This document shows, piece after piece, positions 21,982 to 34,100 of a stretch of 64,000 nt of DNA. The notes under the pieces are model-generated. The model was not told the origin of the DNA. It ran no database searches and was given only the letters and a program-made list of their open reading frames with translations. The position numbers and the translations under genes were made by a program. Origin of the DNA: Metaphire vulgaris (taxonomy: Eukaryota > Annelida > Clitellata > Crassiclitellata > Megascolecidae); the NCBI GenBank assembly GCA_018105865.1, contig CM030869.1, positions 6,239,525-6,303,524 on the forward strand. The letters run 5' to 3'. Position 1 is the stretch's first letter. The number at the start of each line of letters is the position of its first letter.

Positions 21982-22627
21982 AGGTGTCCAGTCAAAATAG
22001 CGCAAGACAAAATAGCGCCGACAAAACAGCGCCGACAAAATAGCTCCAAAAACCCCGACAAAATAGCGCCGACGTAAAAATCGCGTGATGTCGAACAAAG
22101 AATTGCGCGTTATAATAATGGCGAGCGTCACGTGGAGGCGAGTAAAAACAAGTACGTTTAACTCGACCGTCGCCTACGAGCTCTTATTATTTCAACATAT
22201 GGAACCAGGCCGTTATTGGATTACCTGCGCAGTGTTTCGTCCAATCTTTCGATTTAGTAAGACAAAGCACACGACAGAACACATGTGGAATAAACGGTAC
22301 ATTCTTTACTACGTTTATTAACTGGTCTTACGTTAGTGAATATTATGAAAAACTGTTTTTCTAAATTAGAATAGGCCTAATTAGTCATGACGTTCAGTAT
22401 TTTATTCTACGTTATTTAATATTATAAAAGGACATTTTTCACAGTTATATTAACTTTGGTGTAATATTACTTGAAAAACCTGTTAAAGTTAAAGTTGAGT
22501 TCTCTATCGTTTCTTACTTCGGCGCTATTTTGTCGGCGCTCATTTGTCAGCGCCAATTTGTCGGCGCTAATTTGTCGTCGCGATTTTGTCGGCGCTATTT
22601 TATCTTGCGCGATTTTGTTACGGTAAC
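21982..22627. mobile_element. DNA transposon-like element with iterated GCGCCGACAAAATA ends
   Basis: 646 bp flanked by a perfect 8-bp duplication AACAAGCG (21974-21981 and 22628-22635). Both ends are clusters of GCGCCGACAAAATAG units, four to six per side, in inverted orientation. The outer part shares CAAAATAGCGCAAGA / CAAAATCGCGCAAGA. The extreme termini are weakly similar (AGGTGTCC / GTTACCGT). The 8-bp duplication fits hAT but the ends are not hAT-like; superfamily left open. Confidence 0.75.
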
Positions 22628-22689
22628 AACAAGCGCATTACACAGGTATAATAATAATATTATTATTAGTATTGTAGTTGCTGATATAA

Positions 22690-22703
22690 TAATAATAATA
22701 ATA

Positions 22704-22738
<35 letters not shown>
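22690..22738. repeat. (ATA)n/(ATT)n microsatellite
   Basis: Palindromic junction of (ATA)n and (ATT)n. Confidence 0.95.
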
Positions 22739-22933
22739 ACATTTATAAAAATTAGTTTCATCGCAGATGTAAATAAGCAATGAGAGTGACGGAATTAAAA
22801 GTACAGCAAGAATCAAACTGTTAACCAAATGACGCGGTATTGTCCATTGTCCATTGTTCGTAGTCATCAGGCCTTGATAAGTGTGTTGATATTTTCTTTA
22901 ATGGTTGCTTCACTAATTTTCGGCATTGATTAA

Positions 22934-23143
22934 CCCTTTCGCTACTGGACCCTTCGACCCGAAGGGTTCCTTGTCTAGCCGTTATCCGTGACCCTTCGGG
23001 CCGAAGGGCTACGTGCCTCAATAATGCATGGCAGTCCAGAACACGGCAGTACAGTTACGTACTGACAGATGGTTCTCAGTGATAATTAATTTGACTTTAC
23101 CTACGTCAGTACGGGGACTAGGGTTGCCACACTAACGAGAGGG
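22934..23143. mobile_element. piggyBac-like MITE (TTAA target)
   Basis: 210 bp bounded by TTAA on both sides (22930-22933 and 23144-23147). Inverted ends CCCTTTCGCTA and CCCTCTCGTTA (reverse complement). TTAA duplication and CCCT-type ends are piggyBac hallmarks. Contains a CCCTTCGACCCGAAGGG palindrome at about 22951-22967. Confidence 0.8.
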
Positions 23144-23179
23144 TTAAACCTAAAGTGATTTCGTCATCGTCATATAGAC

Positions 23180-23399
23180 CAGTGGTTCTCAGACCCCTTT
23201 GTCTCGCGGACCACTTTTGAGTGTCAAAAATTTTTCGTGGACCACCTGAGAAATATTGAAACCAGTGTCTGCCGAAAAAGCTCGACAAGCAAAAAACGTT
23301 ATCCGTAATTTTTTGGGTTTTTTCACAATATGCCGCGGACCACTAGACGCCCTCTCGCGGACCACTTTTGGTCCGCGGACCACGGATTGAGAACCGCTG
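23180..23399. mobile_element. hAT-type MITE, CAGTGGTTCTCA family
   Basis: 220 bp. Ends CAGTGGTTCTCA and CAGCGGTTCTCAATCC (reverse complement), perfect target duplication ATATAGAC. Carries GCGGACCAC repeats and an inverted copy of the GACAAGC-A6 module (about 23281-23297). Confidence 0.95.
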
Positions 23400-23407
23400 A
23401 TATAGAC

Positions 23408-24010
23408 GTCGCATTGTGGTCACTCTTTTTGCGTTATTGACGCAAAGTTTATGACTTACAGTAGAGTCGACCAAGTAACTTGTTTTCTCCACAAACTTAT
23501 TCCCGATTAAAATCTGACTATCCAAAGGCATATATCTGCACCTCTTAACGTGAATTTCAAGCCATCAATCGTGAAAATTTATAGTGTGTAAGCATACAGT
23601 GTAGTCAACAGAATAGAAGGAGATGTCCCCAACGCCTAATAAGTTTAGATAGATATTAGAGACTCTTATTTACTCAATTTTCCGTGCAGTTGCTGCTTAT
23701 TATACTGTACGTACAATGTCGTACATGTATAAAGTTCGCGACCATCGATATTATGCTGTTCAATCGCTAATCTAAATCCCCGTCTTTAAAGGCTCGATGA
23801 GCTCCATTTCTGGTCTCTAGGCTCTAATCGGGTCTCCCCAGTTGAAAGTCCTTTCCGCGTGCAAGAACCCTAGCCCCCCCCCACCCGAAACAAAAATAAG
23901 ACTGTCAGTCACGATACTGTATGCCTACTGCACGCTACGTCCTCTGCTGAACGTCCTGCACTGCAGTGCAGTCTAGAAGACAACTGTACACGCCAGTCCC
24001 ATCTCTGTCT

Positions 24011-24044
<34 letters not shown>

Positions 24045-24219
24045 CTCTCTCCGACATAGTCGAAGATCCGAGCAGAGTCTTTGAAGCGACTATAGAGTCC
24101 TATGACGGATTGAGAGACTGATATCTACTTCGCTATCTGTAATAAAAGCAACTCTACCGCCAGTCCAGTCGAATAATGCAATTTCTGCGATGGCTATCAT
24201 GGCCATATAAGCCATGTCA

Positions 24220-24221
<2 letters not shown>
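23408..24221. other. No gene seen
   Basis: Intergenic; short (TCTG)n at 24005-24046. Confidence 0.4.
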
Positions 24222-24298
<77 letters not shown>

Positions 24299-24315
24299 TG
24301 CGCGTATATATATAT
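24222..24315. repeat. (TA)n microsatellite
   Basis: About 90 bp of TA dinucleotides with one AA interruption near 24251 and GCATGCGCG near the end. Confidence 0.97.
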
Positions 24316-25058
24316 GCCTCTATTTCTTCTTCTTCGGCACGCTTCGTCCACAAATACAGTCAGTCCACTGGGATTATCGTAGGATTTCTTTATAATCACA
24401 GGCCTGGCGACATAAATGCGTCGGATTTGTCGTCGGTCGATTTGTCCGAAGAAAATTATATTATGTAGCCTATATATGTCATTAATTTATCGCTGTCATA
24501 GCTTAGCACAGGAAAACCAGTCTTTTTCGATACTACCGTACTGTCTCGTTCCTTAGTCGATCTGTCAATTCGATGTCTGTCAGTCTGTCTGTCTGATTCT
24601 ATGCAAACGTGTCTTTGTAGCATTGGCATAGCAACGAAAAATGCCGACCGGAGCAAAACACCCGTCCCTCCCCATCCCTCCCTTCTTCCCTCCCCACCTA
24701 TCCCTACTTCTTTACGGAGATCCGGAGGTATCGCCCTCGGAAAATTTTTAAAATCACAAATGCTCGTAGGTGAATTTTTAGCGCATTTTATACGGACAAT
24801 AGACACTTGGGATGTACCACTTTCTTCCCTTTAAGCGTTCAGCATTTCAGATTATAGCAACACTTTTTGCGTCGTGAAGATTTTATCATGAGATTTACTG
24901 CTATAGCCCACGTCCAGTCGAAGGTCCACCAATGATGCAAAATGTGCAACTAAATCGTCTTTTTCGACTGAGCATAGCAGCAACGACTCAAGTCTTTCCT
25001 GTCTCGTCGTGGTAAGCCTATATTCAGCAATCGCAGCCATCTTCAACTTGATAAATCT

Positions 25059-25091
<33 letters not shown>

Positions 25092-25479
25092 GCCAATATA
25101 AGCACAGTCCACTGAGTCATGCTGGATGCTACGGTACTAAAATCAGGGGCGCCCACACAAGGGGGAAAGGAAGCAAATGCTTCCTAAAAAACCTAGGGGA
25201 GAAATTCCCCCCTGAGTTTTGGTATCACGTTAGAGTAGTATATTAATTCGATAGGCCCTCAATGACTGCGCAACTACTGGCTTTATTGCAGTGCAATTTT
25301 GTAACTTCGTATAAGATTACCGGTACTCTATTCAAGTTCAAGTTCATTATTATCAGGCATTCATAAAATGTTATTATTATTGTAACTTTTACGTAGTCAT
25401 TCTAATGATGAAGAGTGCAAACTTCCTGTGAAATATAAATCGTTTATAACAAACTAATAGACTCACATGAAGTTTACAT
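24316..25479. other. No gene recognised
   Basis: Over 1.1 kb without a supported gene. There is a short CAATCAAT tandem at 25052-25090. A small CAGGGGCGCC...CCCCCCTG palindromic segment at 25145-25216 looks like an eroded MITE. Confidence 0.4.
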
Positions 25480-25600
25480 TCCAAATTAGACTACTGCAAC
25501 TTCCTCCACTACTGCAGCCTTCCAAATTAAAGACCTCCATCAACAAATTACAATTCATTTAAAACTGTGAAACGGTGCAATAAGATACTGTTAATAATAA
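25480..25600 (+). pseudogene. Degenerate CR1/L2-like LINE fragment
   Basis: The + strand reads KLDYCNFLHYCSLP, then, after a stop, residues like INKLQ. This is the conserved SKLDYCNSLYYGLP block of CR1/L2 reverse transcriptases. Very short and broken. Confidence 0.6.
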
Positions 25601-25682
25601 TTATAATTTGCTTGTTTCAGTCAGTTGTCTTAAGTCTAGTTACCCAATTTGCAGTTGTTGCAGCTTTAATGCCTCTATCATC

Positions 25683-25860
25683 TACAGGGTGTAAAAGTGA
25701 AAAGTGGCCCCTTTATGATATTTAATATCTCGGCTGCGTGTGTAGCGATGTCAATAAAATTTATAGGCCATATACCTGGGGATGTTTCTGATGTAATTGC
25801 CAAATTTCATGCTGATATCTTTAGTGTTTGCTGAAATATGGCCAAAAAACTAAAGAGACC
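25683..25860. mobile_element. Possible mariner-like fragment (ACAGGGTGT end)
   Basis: Begins CTACAGGGTGTAAAAGTG and continues GATATTTAATATCTCGGCTG, a terminus type common in animal mariner-like MITEs. No right terminus is seen before the LINE fragment. Confidence 0.4.
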
Positions 25861-26230
25861 CAAATTTGAAACCACTCTCTCGAGAATCTTTGACAGAAAG
25901 CTTAAGTTGGATATAGGCTGGTAATTTGCTAAATCATTTGGGCAGAGGGATGATTTCTTTATAAGAGGGTGGGCCACAGCATTAGCAAAAGAAGACGAAA
26001 AGCAACCTTCTGTTAGTGACAGATTTATCAGTTTCAGAACAACTGGACCAAGGACACCAAAGCATTCTTTGAGTATGTAATCTGGCAGTATATCAAAAGA
26101 ACAATGAGTAGGCGGCGATGAAAAAATCAATTTGTGAAGATCAGAAAGAGTGATAAATTGAAAGGAACTAAACACAGGTGGCGGTGAGCCAGGAAGAGAG
26201 AACCCATTTGAAGCAACACTAGTAGTTACG
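25861..26230 (-). pseudogene. CR1/L2-like LINE reverse transcriptase, N-terminal fragment
   Basis: About 115 codons of the segment leading into RT motif 1: FDILPDYILKE, VLKLINLSLTEGCFSSSF, AVAHPLIKKSSL and NYQPISNLSFLSKILERVV. It stops abruptly after the LSKILERVV motif, so it is a truncated copy. Confidence 0.85.
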
Positions 26231-26689
26231 CCACTGACGTTTGTAGATATATTGTGACGTTTCCACCCCCTGGCAGCACTTAAAACTCGTCTTAATGCCT
26301 AGGGAAACCCAATTAATCAATATGAGTATCTTACTCAAGGGTGGATTGGTCAACATTTTCTACAACGACACATTTCTCATACAAAATACATATTTAATCT
26401 TAAACAATCTAAAGATCAAATTAACAACTAATAGCTGCCATTCAATATCAAGTTCTAAATAGTTTTCCAATAGCGGCAACTTCTATTATAGCAAAATCCG
26501 TAACTATGCACAACAAAACCTATCTCTCAACCACTCAAGTTTCAACTACAAATAAATAATTATTTATTATTATAATTGATTACTAGAAAGATGCTCGCTT
26601 CGCTCGCAGTGCAGGATAATACTAAAATCCAATCATTGAATTCATGCTGCTGAACAACGTTTCAATGATGTACATACGCCACGTAGCCA
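26231..26689. other. No gene seen
   Basis: AT-rich intergenic DNA. Confidence 0.4.
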
Positions 26690-26945
26690 AGCTCTGACGC
26701 TGCAACGTACGCTTCGTCAAACGCTTCGTGTGGCCGTTCGCTTCGCGTCGCCGTTCGCTTCGCGAGTTGTTCACATTATGACGCTGCAACGTACGCTTCG
26801 TCAAACGCTTCGCGTGGCCGTTCGCTTCGCGTCGCCGTTCGCTTCGCGAGTTGTAGGCCTACACACTATGACGCTGCAACCGTGCAACGTACGCTTCGTC
26901 AAACGCTTCGCGTGGCCGTTATCTTCGCGTCGCCGTTCGCTTCGC
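26690..26945. repeat. GCTTCGC-rich complex tandem repeat
   Basis: Three tandem copies of a unit of roughly 85-110 bp (GCAACGTACGCTTCGTCAAA, CGCTTCGCGTGGCCGTT, CGTCGCCGTTCGCTTCGCGA), very rich in CpG. A shortened copy recurs at about 27068-27115 between the two CCAAT blocks. Confidence 0.92.
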
Positions 26946-27250
26946 GAAGCTTAAGGTTCCAGAACGACCAATCAGAACGCTCACCCAGCCAACCAATCAG
27001 AACGCTTGAAGGTAACGAATGAGAACGTCACACAGCCAACCAATCAGAACGCTCACACAGCCAACCAATGAGAACTCGCCGTTCGCTTCGCGTCGCCGTT
27101 CGCATCGCGAAGCCTAAGGTTCCAAAACGACCAATCAGAATGCTCACCCAGCCAACCAATCAGAACGCTTGAAGGTAACAAATGAGAACGTCACACAGCT
27201 AACCAATCAGAACGCTCACACAGCCAACCAATCAGAACGCTTGAAGGTAA
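26946..27250 (+). repeat. CCAAT-box minisatellite
   Basis: Two blocks (about 26950-27067 and 27117-27250), each of five 23-25-bp units of the form ACCAATCAGAACG...CAGCCAA. Eight of the ten units keep an intact CCAAT core followed by CAG/GAG, a good match to the NF-Y consensus, all on the + strand. No gene follows directly. Confidence 0.9.
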
Positions 27251-27561
27251 CAGAGAGACATACAGAGCAAGGATGATGTGAGGATCTTAATATTATAGAT
27301 ATCAAGAGAGAGTCCATCAATGATTATAATCAAAGATAGTCCTTTTCTCAACGGATACGCTATGATCGAGTCACTACTACTTGACTCGACTCCCTATCGT
27401 CTTTTCATTTCGAAAATACACTTTAACACATGTAATTTAAAATTAAAACAATCGCTGAGCGATCGAGAAATCTTAACGGCGGCCTTCTTGCTCGCTCAGT
27501 CGCTCCTTCTCGGACGAAGACTCATTACGTATTCCATTCTTGACCTCCGTAGAACGCTGAT

Positions 27562-27863
27562 CTTCCACCATTGGACGACACGTTGACACGACCTCATTCG
27601 GCGACTCCTTACGCGTCAGCGAGCAACCAATCACAACCAATCGTCTGCTTATCTACAAGAACATAACCCAGATATGCAAATGATAAGCAAATCATATGCA
27701 AATTTCTTCAACGGCACTTCCTATATATGGGCACATCACAATATGATCCTAGGCTGTAGAGCTCCAGCAAGCAAGCATAAAATTAGCATTCTCGAACACT
27801 GGTTGTCTCAACTGCAAATTGCACAATGTTACTACAGCGTAATAACCTAGTGTTGTATTATTG
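27562..27863 (+). repeat. Dispersed CCAAT/octamer/TATA repeat, copy 2
   Basis: Second copy of the 300-bp repeat at 20247-20552. Two CCAATC boxes, ATGCAAAT-type octamers (one mutated to AAGCAAAT) and TATATATGGGC keep the same order and spacing. Copy 1 has an 8-9 bp insertion relative to this one near the left end. Confidence 0.8.
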
Positions 27864-28083
27864 TGAATTGGAAAATTTGCACGAAAGTACCTAGCGCAGT
27901 AGGCTTGCAGCTGACTTGCAGAGGCATCATTGGACGAGTTACGACTCACGAGTATTTCTACTTTCCAGCAGCACTGGATAACAAAATGAAAGGCCATCGT
28001 GTAAAAAGGCTTGGCATACAAATTTTAGGATTTCTTCACGAAAACTTGCCGTTTATATTTAAGTCGTAATGGCTGGATGCTTT

Positions 28084-28498
28084 GGGGCTGTCCATTAATT
28101 ATGTCAATAATTTTGGGCAATTTTTTACCCTCTCACCCCTTGTCAACAACTGTCAACTTTCAGTTACCCCTGTAATTATGTCAACAACTTTTGACCCCTC
28201 CCCCCAAGATCAATGGCAGGTCCCAATAACGAGGTTATTATTTTCTGCGGTGATTACCATTTTCCCTTTTTTGCTCATCGAGTGTCAAAATGTGGTGGTG
28301 ATGGCCTTTTTTGCCATGCTTTTTTCCATTGTAATAAGTAGTATTCCATGAAATTTCCTATTTTTGATTATTCGTAAAAAGTGAAATTGTTGACATCAAC
28401 TTCTCTTCCCCCCCCCCCCCCCATCCCCTGTCAACAAATGTCAAACTTTTTCAAGCCCCCTCCTCCCTAAATTGCTGACGAAATTAATGGACAGCCCC
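28084..28498. mobile_element. MITE with GGGGCTGTCCATTAATT termini, copy 1
   Basis: 415 bp. Inverted ends GGGGCTGTCCATTAATT (left) and GGGGCTGTCCATTAATTTC (right, reverse complement). The interior repeats GTCAAC and CCCTCACCCC-like blocks. Flanking TTT on both sides could be a 3-bp target duplication. Superfamily unassigned. It ends about 335 bp upstream of the G6PD start codon. Confidence 0.8.
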
Positions 28499-28833
28499 TT
28501 TTGGCAATTTTGGATTTTTCAAACGGCGCATAAATACTGAATTTGGCAACACTGATAATATACTTACTTACGTCAAGTTACGTGTGACTCTAATTACTTA
28601 TTTAACATCTATCACAAGTTGACTAGTAAGTGAGTAAATCTTGTGAATTTGTATAGCGCTTTGTCTACTTGATTTCTACCACTAAATATTTCGTAAACGT
28701 TCGGCGGCAACGCACGTGTTTAACTTCCGCATTGAGAAGAATTGCTTCGGAGTTTTCGTTTTGGTGAATCTTTTGGTGAATTATTGTTATTTTAATATTG
28801 AGCGATCGCTTCGGAGCGTGTTCGTCAACTGCG
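28499..28833 (+). promoter_or_regulatory. 5' flank of G6PD with an E-box
   Basis: Region between the upstream MITE and the G6PD ATG. A CACGTG E-box lies at 28713-28718, about 115 bp before the start codon, in the stretch where a promoter or 5' UTR is expected. No TATA box is obvious close to the start. Inference from position only. Confidence 0.35.
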
Positions 28834-29010
28834 ATGTCAGGAGGAGCCCGGGGAGACTCGGCGGAGGTGGAGCCGCACGGAGGTGGCGTCGCTGCGTTGA
28901 CGCAGGAGGAGGCCCTGGAGTTGATTAAAGAGTCCCTGCACGGTGGCCAAGCGGGAGAGTCGGACTACGACGCCGATGTCACCCACGTATTCGTTGTTCT
29001 CGGAGCTTCA
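28834..29010 (+). CDS. G6PD: G6PD coding exon 1
   Basis: Codons 1-59: an acidic, Gly-rich N-terminal extension, then [10 protein letters not shown], the first half of the NADP-binding motif. ATG at 28834; the frame is open 36 bp further upstream but has no upstream ATG there. Donor GTAAGT, phase 0. Confidence 0.93.
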
Positions 29011-31117
29011 GTAAGTCAAGGGAGGCTTAAACGAACGATTGCATTGTTAATATATTGTGAACGTTTAATGAGAAACAGAACAACATCTTAGTAAAAGAAT
29101 TCTGGACACTTGTTTACAATTGTCCCGCTAATTATATTAAGCTATATGATACTATACACTACCACTAACAAAACGCACCGCATAAAAATTAAATCATCCT
29201 TGGAGAACTATGCGAAAAATGAACTTTAATATCATTATTAATCCCATTACTCGCAGCAGCCGGAAGTAGATAGGAAATACATAGATATTAATTGATTAAT
29301 TAAACCTCTGTCGGGCAGCACTTACTCTCTTACTTACTTCGAATTCTGTGGTTGTTTAACATATCTCTGTACTACCACTCCCTCTAAACTACAACAGAAA
29401 TTGTCACTCTGAGGACATTACACTCCCAGCTTGGACAGTTTGCTCACTGTATCATTATCTCAAATGTATTTTCCTCCGTATAACATATATGTCCATGGCA
29501 ATTTGTTCACTTGAACGATAGATTTATGAGTATTAGTTCATAGTATCCAATATCAAAGGGACAGTGGCGGCTCTAGGATTTGGCAAGTGGGGGGCCATTG
29601 GGGTGGCAACTTCTAATCATGGGGGCCAACCAAATGTTGTTTAATGTATGTAGCATTAAGTATAGGGTCCAAACTGGGGGGGCCACTAAGGGGGGCAGGC
29701 CCTCAATAGGGGGCACGGCCCCTGACCCCGGTGGAGCCGCCACTGCAGAGGGATGACCATATTTATGCAGTATTTCTTTGTGCAGCAGAAGCCTTTGTCA
29801 TTAAGGGGCTGTCCATTAATTGCCTCAACAATTTTTGGCAAATTTTGACCCCCTCTCCTTGTCAACAACTGTCAAACTTTCAGTGACCCTCTAAATTATG
29901 TCAAAAACTTTCAACCCCTTACAAGTGGCTGCCCATTAATTATGTCAAAAAAATTAGGCAATTGTTAGCCCCCTCTTTGTCAACAGCTGTCAAATTTTCA
30001 GTCACCCCCTAATGAAATTATGTCAAAAACTTTAAACCCCTCCCCTACAAGCTAAAATATTTTATATGGCTGGCTTTTATGCTATAATAGAATTATGGAA
30101 ATACACTTTTTGATTTATTAAATATATTGTAAAAAATGAAATTGCTGACATAAAATTATCTTGACCCCTCCCTCTGTCAACAAGTGTCAAACTTTTTCAA
30201 ACCCCCTCCCTATTTTGTTGATGTAATTAATGGACAGTCACTAAGCAGTCGCACATCCATTTTTAGAGATGTGTTGGAGGATTTGCAAATGTCCATACAA
30301 AGTGCTTTTCCTGCAGAGTATTTAATGTTAAAATGGTAATGAGAAGTTGTTTTTGGTGAATGAAGGGATGGTAGCTGTAAATACTGATTGAATGTTAAAA
30401 AATAAAGCTTTCTGTCTTGATGAGAAATTCTGACCCTGTTTTGAGCATTACAATTATCAGGATGATTGAAGTAATTATTTAGGCTGAAAATCATTTTGCA
30501 ATTGATGACCTTTCTGATAATATAATTGATTTCATTTGAACTGGGTTTTCAATGTTTTTATTGAACTGCTTTACCTTTAGACATGCTTGAATGAAGTAAG
30601 ATGATATGTTATCCTCCTCGCAGAGTTTAAGAAAAGTGTATTTGTCCCCATTTTATTTTGGTGAATATTCAGTCAATATTCAATGTAAAAATGTAATGAC
30701 TGTGAAAATCTGCAACAACTGGAACTTTGAGTGAAATTTATAACCAGACATCTCAATGTCTGGACTGTATTTGCTTATGTCAACTGTTGTTTGCTATGAT
30801 GACTTTGCATTTTTGCTCATTCAGCCTGGTCTCTGGATGTCACAGTGATTCAGCACTTTTACTCATTGGTTTTTGCCATTGCTTTTTGAATATTTATGTA
30901 TCATGGCATTTGAACATCTCTGGGGTGGATAACTATGAAGTCTTTAAGTGCATTTGGGTTTTTTGCCCACTTGATGCAACAATAAAAAGATTAATCATCG
31001 ATCTCATTCAAAACCAAAGTCAGGCGTGGCAGTTCAGTTACCTGTCCCATCCTTCAACTATACCATCATTGAACAGAATGTATATGTATTTTAAAATGTT
31101 TGTGTGTGTGTGTGTAA

Positions 31118-31177
<60 letters not shown>

Positions 31178-34100
31178 TGCATATATATACATATTTTTAA
31201 ATTTAATTTAGGGCCAATAAATTAGCAGAAAACTGTAATGAGTGACAGGTGATAGCAAAAGCTGAAAATCGCTCAAAGGAGTGAATGGATTCTAAAGAAA
31301 TGTTGCACTAATGCCACAAACAGATATCACTTTATGTCCGTAAAATGTCAATTGTGTAACGTTGTTAACTGTTTTATGGATGAAATTTTGTAACTGTTCA
31401 TTCAACAGTGAAACCAATGGTGCAATTCTAATTAATTGAAAATCTGATCATTCTATTATTGATCAAACAAAATTTGCTTTAAAATTTTTAATTATGCAAA
31501 TTTTTTATATCGCTATCAATTCTGTGATGCATTAATGCGTTCGTTAACACGTCAATTTGACAGCCCCAATATGTTTGTGTGCACGCGCACGTGTGTGTGT
31601 GTGTGTGCACGTGTGTGTGTGCACGTGTGTGTGTGCACGTGTGTGTATGTGTGTTCAGCATTTTCCTGATGATTGAGGCTAGGTGAGTATTTGTGGCTTG
31701 CAAATCAATTTATTGTAAAATATTTGGACAGGTTACAAATTTTGTTAAAAATTAAATATTTCAAACATAATGAGTTTTTGCCCTTCCTAATTTACTTTGC
31801 TTATGCTAAAAGAAACATTGGTATTCAAAATTAACATAAATTTTGAAGAAATTTTTTGATTGATCTAGAGACTATTTAATATTTTGACGGTTTAACCTTT
31901 GCACTGGTGAGGGGGTGTTTCTGCCTTATGATCTTCACAAACTTTTCTACCTACAAGGAAAGAATTTTGTAATTGTACTGTATATGCTGTATGTTGCTGT
32001 AGTTCAGTAAATGTGAATGCCATAATTACTTCTAACTGAATGCCCTTACTTTATGACCTGCTTGCAAAAACTTGTTTATTTCTTACATTAATCAGCCAAA
32101 TTTCCCTCAATAACTCAATAAAATATTTTGCATAGCTGAATTGTTTATGAATTGAATTTGTTATGTTTGTTTTACAGGGTGATTTGGCAACAAAGAAGAT
32201 TTATCCAACCCTTTGGTGGCTTTTTCGAGATGGTCTTTTACCAGATAAAACCTATTTTGTTGGATATGCCAGGTCCAATATTAAGGTTGATGATATTCGT
32301 AAGAAAACTTCTCAGCATATGCAGGTAATTGCTTGACATGTGGTGACAGTGTCTGCTTTTGATTAGGAGAATAGTAAAAATAAGCTATTTTCCCATTCCT
32401 CAATCTGGTTAGATTTTCAGAAAATTTGAATGGCGATTTTATTCTGAAAAGCTCTTCTATATTCAGATTGCAGAATAATAAATCGCGTGAAAGATTTCTT
32501 TCAATTTGCTTTCTACGGAGTCACTGACTCATAATAAAAGCATTGAAATCTCTGATTAGCAAATCATAAATTGGGTTATGCAATAGGCGCTGGTGTAGCT
32601 AGGGTTTCAGAACAGGGAGCACTAAGGTTTCTAAGATCTGACTAGAGGGTTTGGGGAACCTAAGATGGACGCACTTCCTGTGGTGTCTGAGGTTGGTAAT
32701 ATTAGAATCATATCCTAAGATTGGAGTATGTTATCTGACTATATGAGGTCCTGTCGTCAAACATCCTCCCCGAACTGGTGAAATTTTCTCACTGGTTTTG
32801 CACAAATCTCGTGACCAGTCTAGAAGAGGGGAAGTCTGAAGAGGGTGCTTGGCTCCCATGTGTTCCACTTGTGGCTATGCTAATGGCAACAAAGGAGATA
32901 AATACCATATTATCTTACATATAAGGCACACGTTTTTCAAGTAAAAGATCGGTGCAAAGTGTGGGTGCGCGTTATACGTAGAAATAAATTTTATGTGCCT
33001 ACAATTTTATATACATAAATATAAATCATTTTAATTTAATCATATTTTATGCATATAACATGCGCATTATGTAGGTTTTCACCTATGCAGTCGATGGTAG
33101 AGGAAACTTTGTTTGCACTTCAATTTTCAAAAAGAATTTGCTAGAAAATTGTGATTGTCTAGGTTACTCAGTTGAGATTCTGTCATTAATGGCTAAATAA
33201 TTGATGTAGGCTTATTGTATTATGGCTTTATGACGGCTGCCACCAGAGGAATCTTTGTCTACACTTCCAATTTTGCACTGTAAGACAATTGTGATTGTCC
33301 AGGTTAATGAATAGAGATTCCCATAGGAAATTTTTGGTGCATGTTATACATAGGTATTAAATTTTTTACATTATGGTAACTCTAGAAACTAAGGGTGCGT
33401 ATTATATGCAGGTGCATTTTATACCTGAGATAATACGGTAGATATCCTTATGTCAGTTCTTGTGATTTTTAAATGTGTTATTGCATATATTTCAGCTATC
33501 CAGCTGTTTTTGCATGTTCTACTTTGCAGAATATAAATGCCCTAATCTTTTATTAAAGTTTTAAGAGTTTCACCCATACAATACCCCAGTGTTTCTCAAA
33601 CTTTTTCGTCTTGCGGCACACTAGAAATACGTGAAAACATTGGCGGCACACTTGAAAAGACGTCACAATTTTTGCTGATGAAAGGCATCAAAACATATTA
33701 ACCTTCCCTCGTGAAAGCCAATGAACATCAGTATGGTATAATAGCCACGTATATTCGGAATCCATTGCCTCACGGAGCTTTGAAAGAAGTCAAGATTTAA
33801 GTGGTCAGGATTTTATTAAGTTCACAACTTGAATAGCTTGGTTCAGAACAGACTGCAAGTCCTCTCTGGAGTCTCTGCCGGTACACAGCCGCTCTGCAGA
33901 CAACATCCCCTTAGGTGCCACAAACCAGACACCGGGCACGGGTTGTATCTTAATGGCTTAGGTGTAAATGGCCCCATGTAGTTTTAACTGCGAAGTCACA
34001 ACCCCTCCCCACACCAGCATCGTCTCGTATACCAAGGGGCTTGGCAGGCGATGCTGCGCTTCCCGTCCTCCCAGGTCCCAGGGGGCGAATTATCAAGACT

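Noticed and set aside
26690..27250. CRISPR-like regular repeats
   Set aside because: Units are contiguous tandem repeats without unique spacers in an animal genome; this is a minisatellite.
28798..28833. Upstream in-frame extension of G6PD
   Set aside because: It begins at a TTG codon, not an ATG; the first ATG in frame is at 28834.
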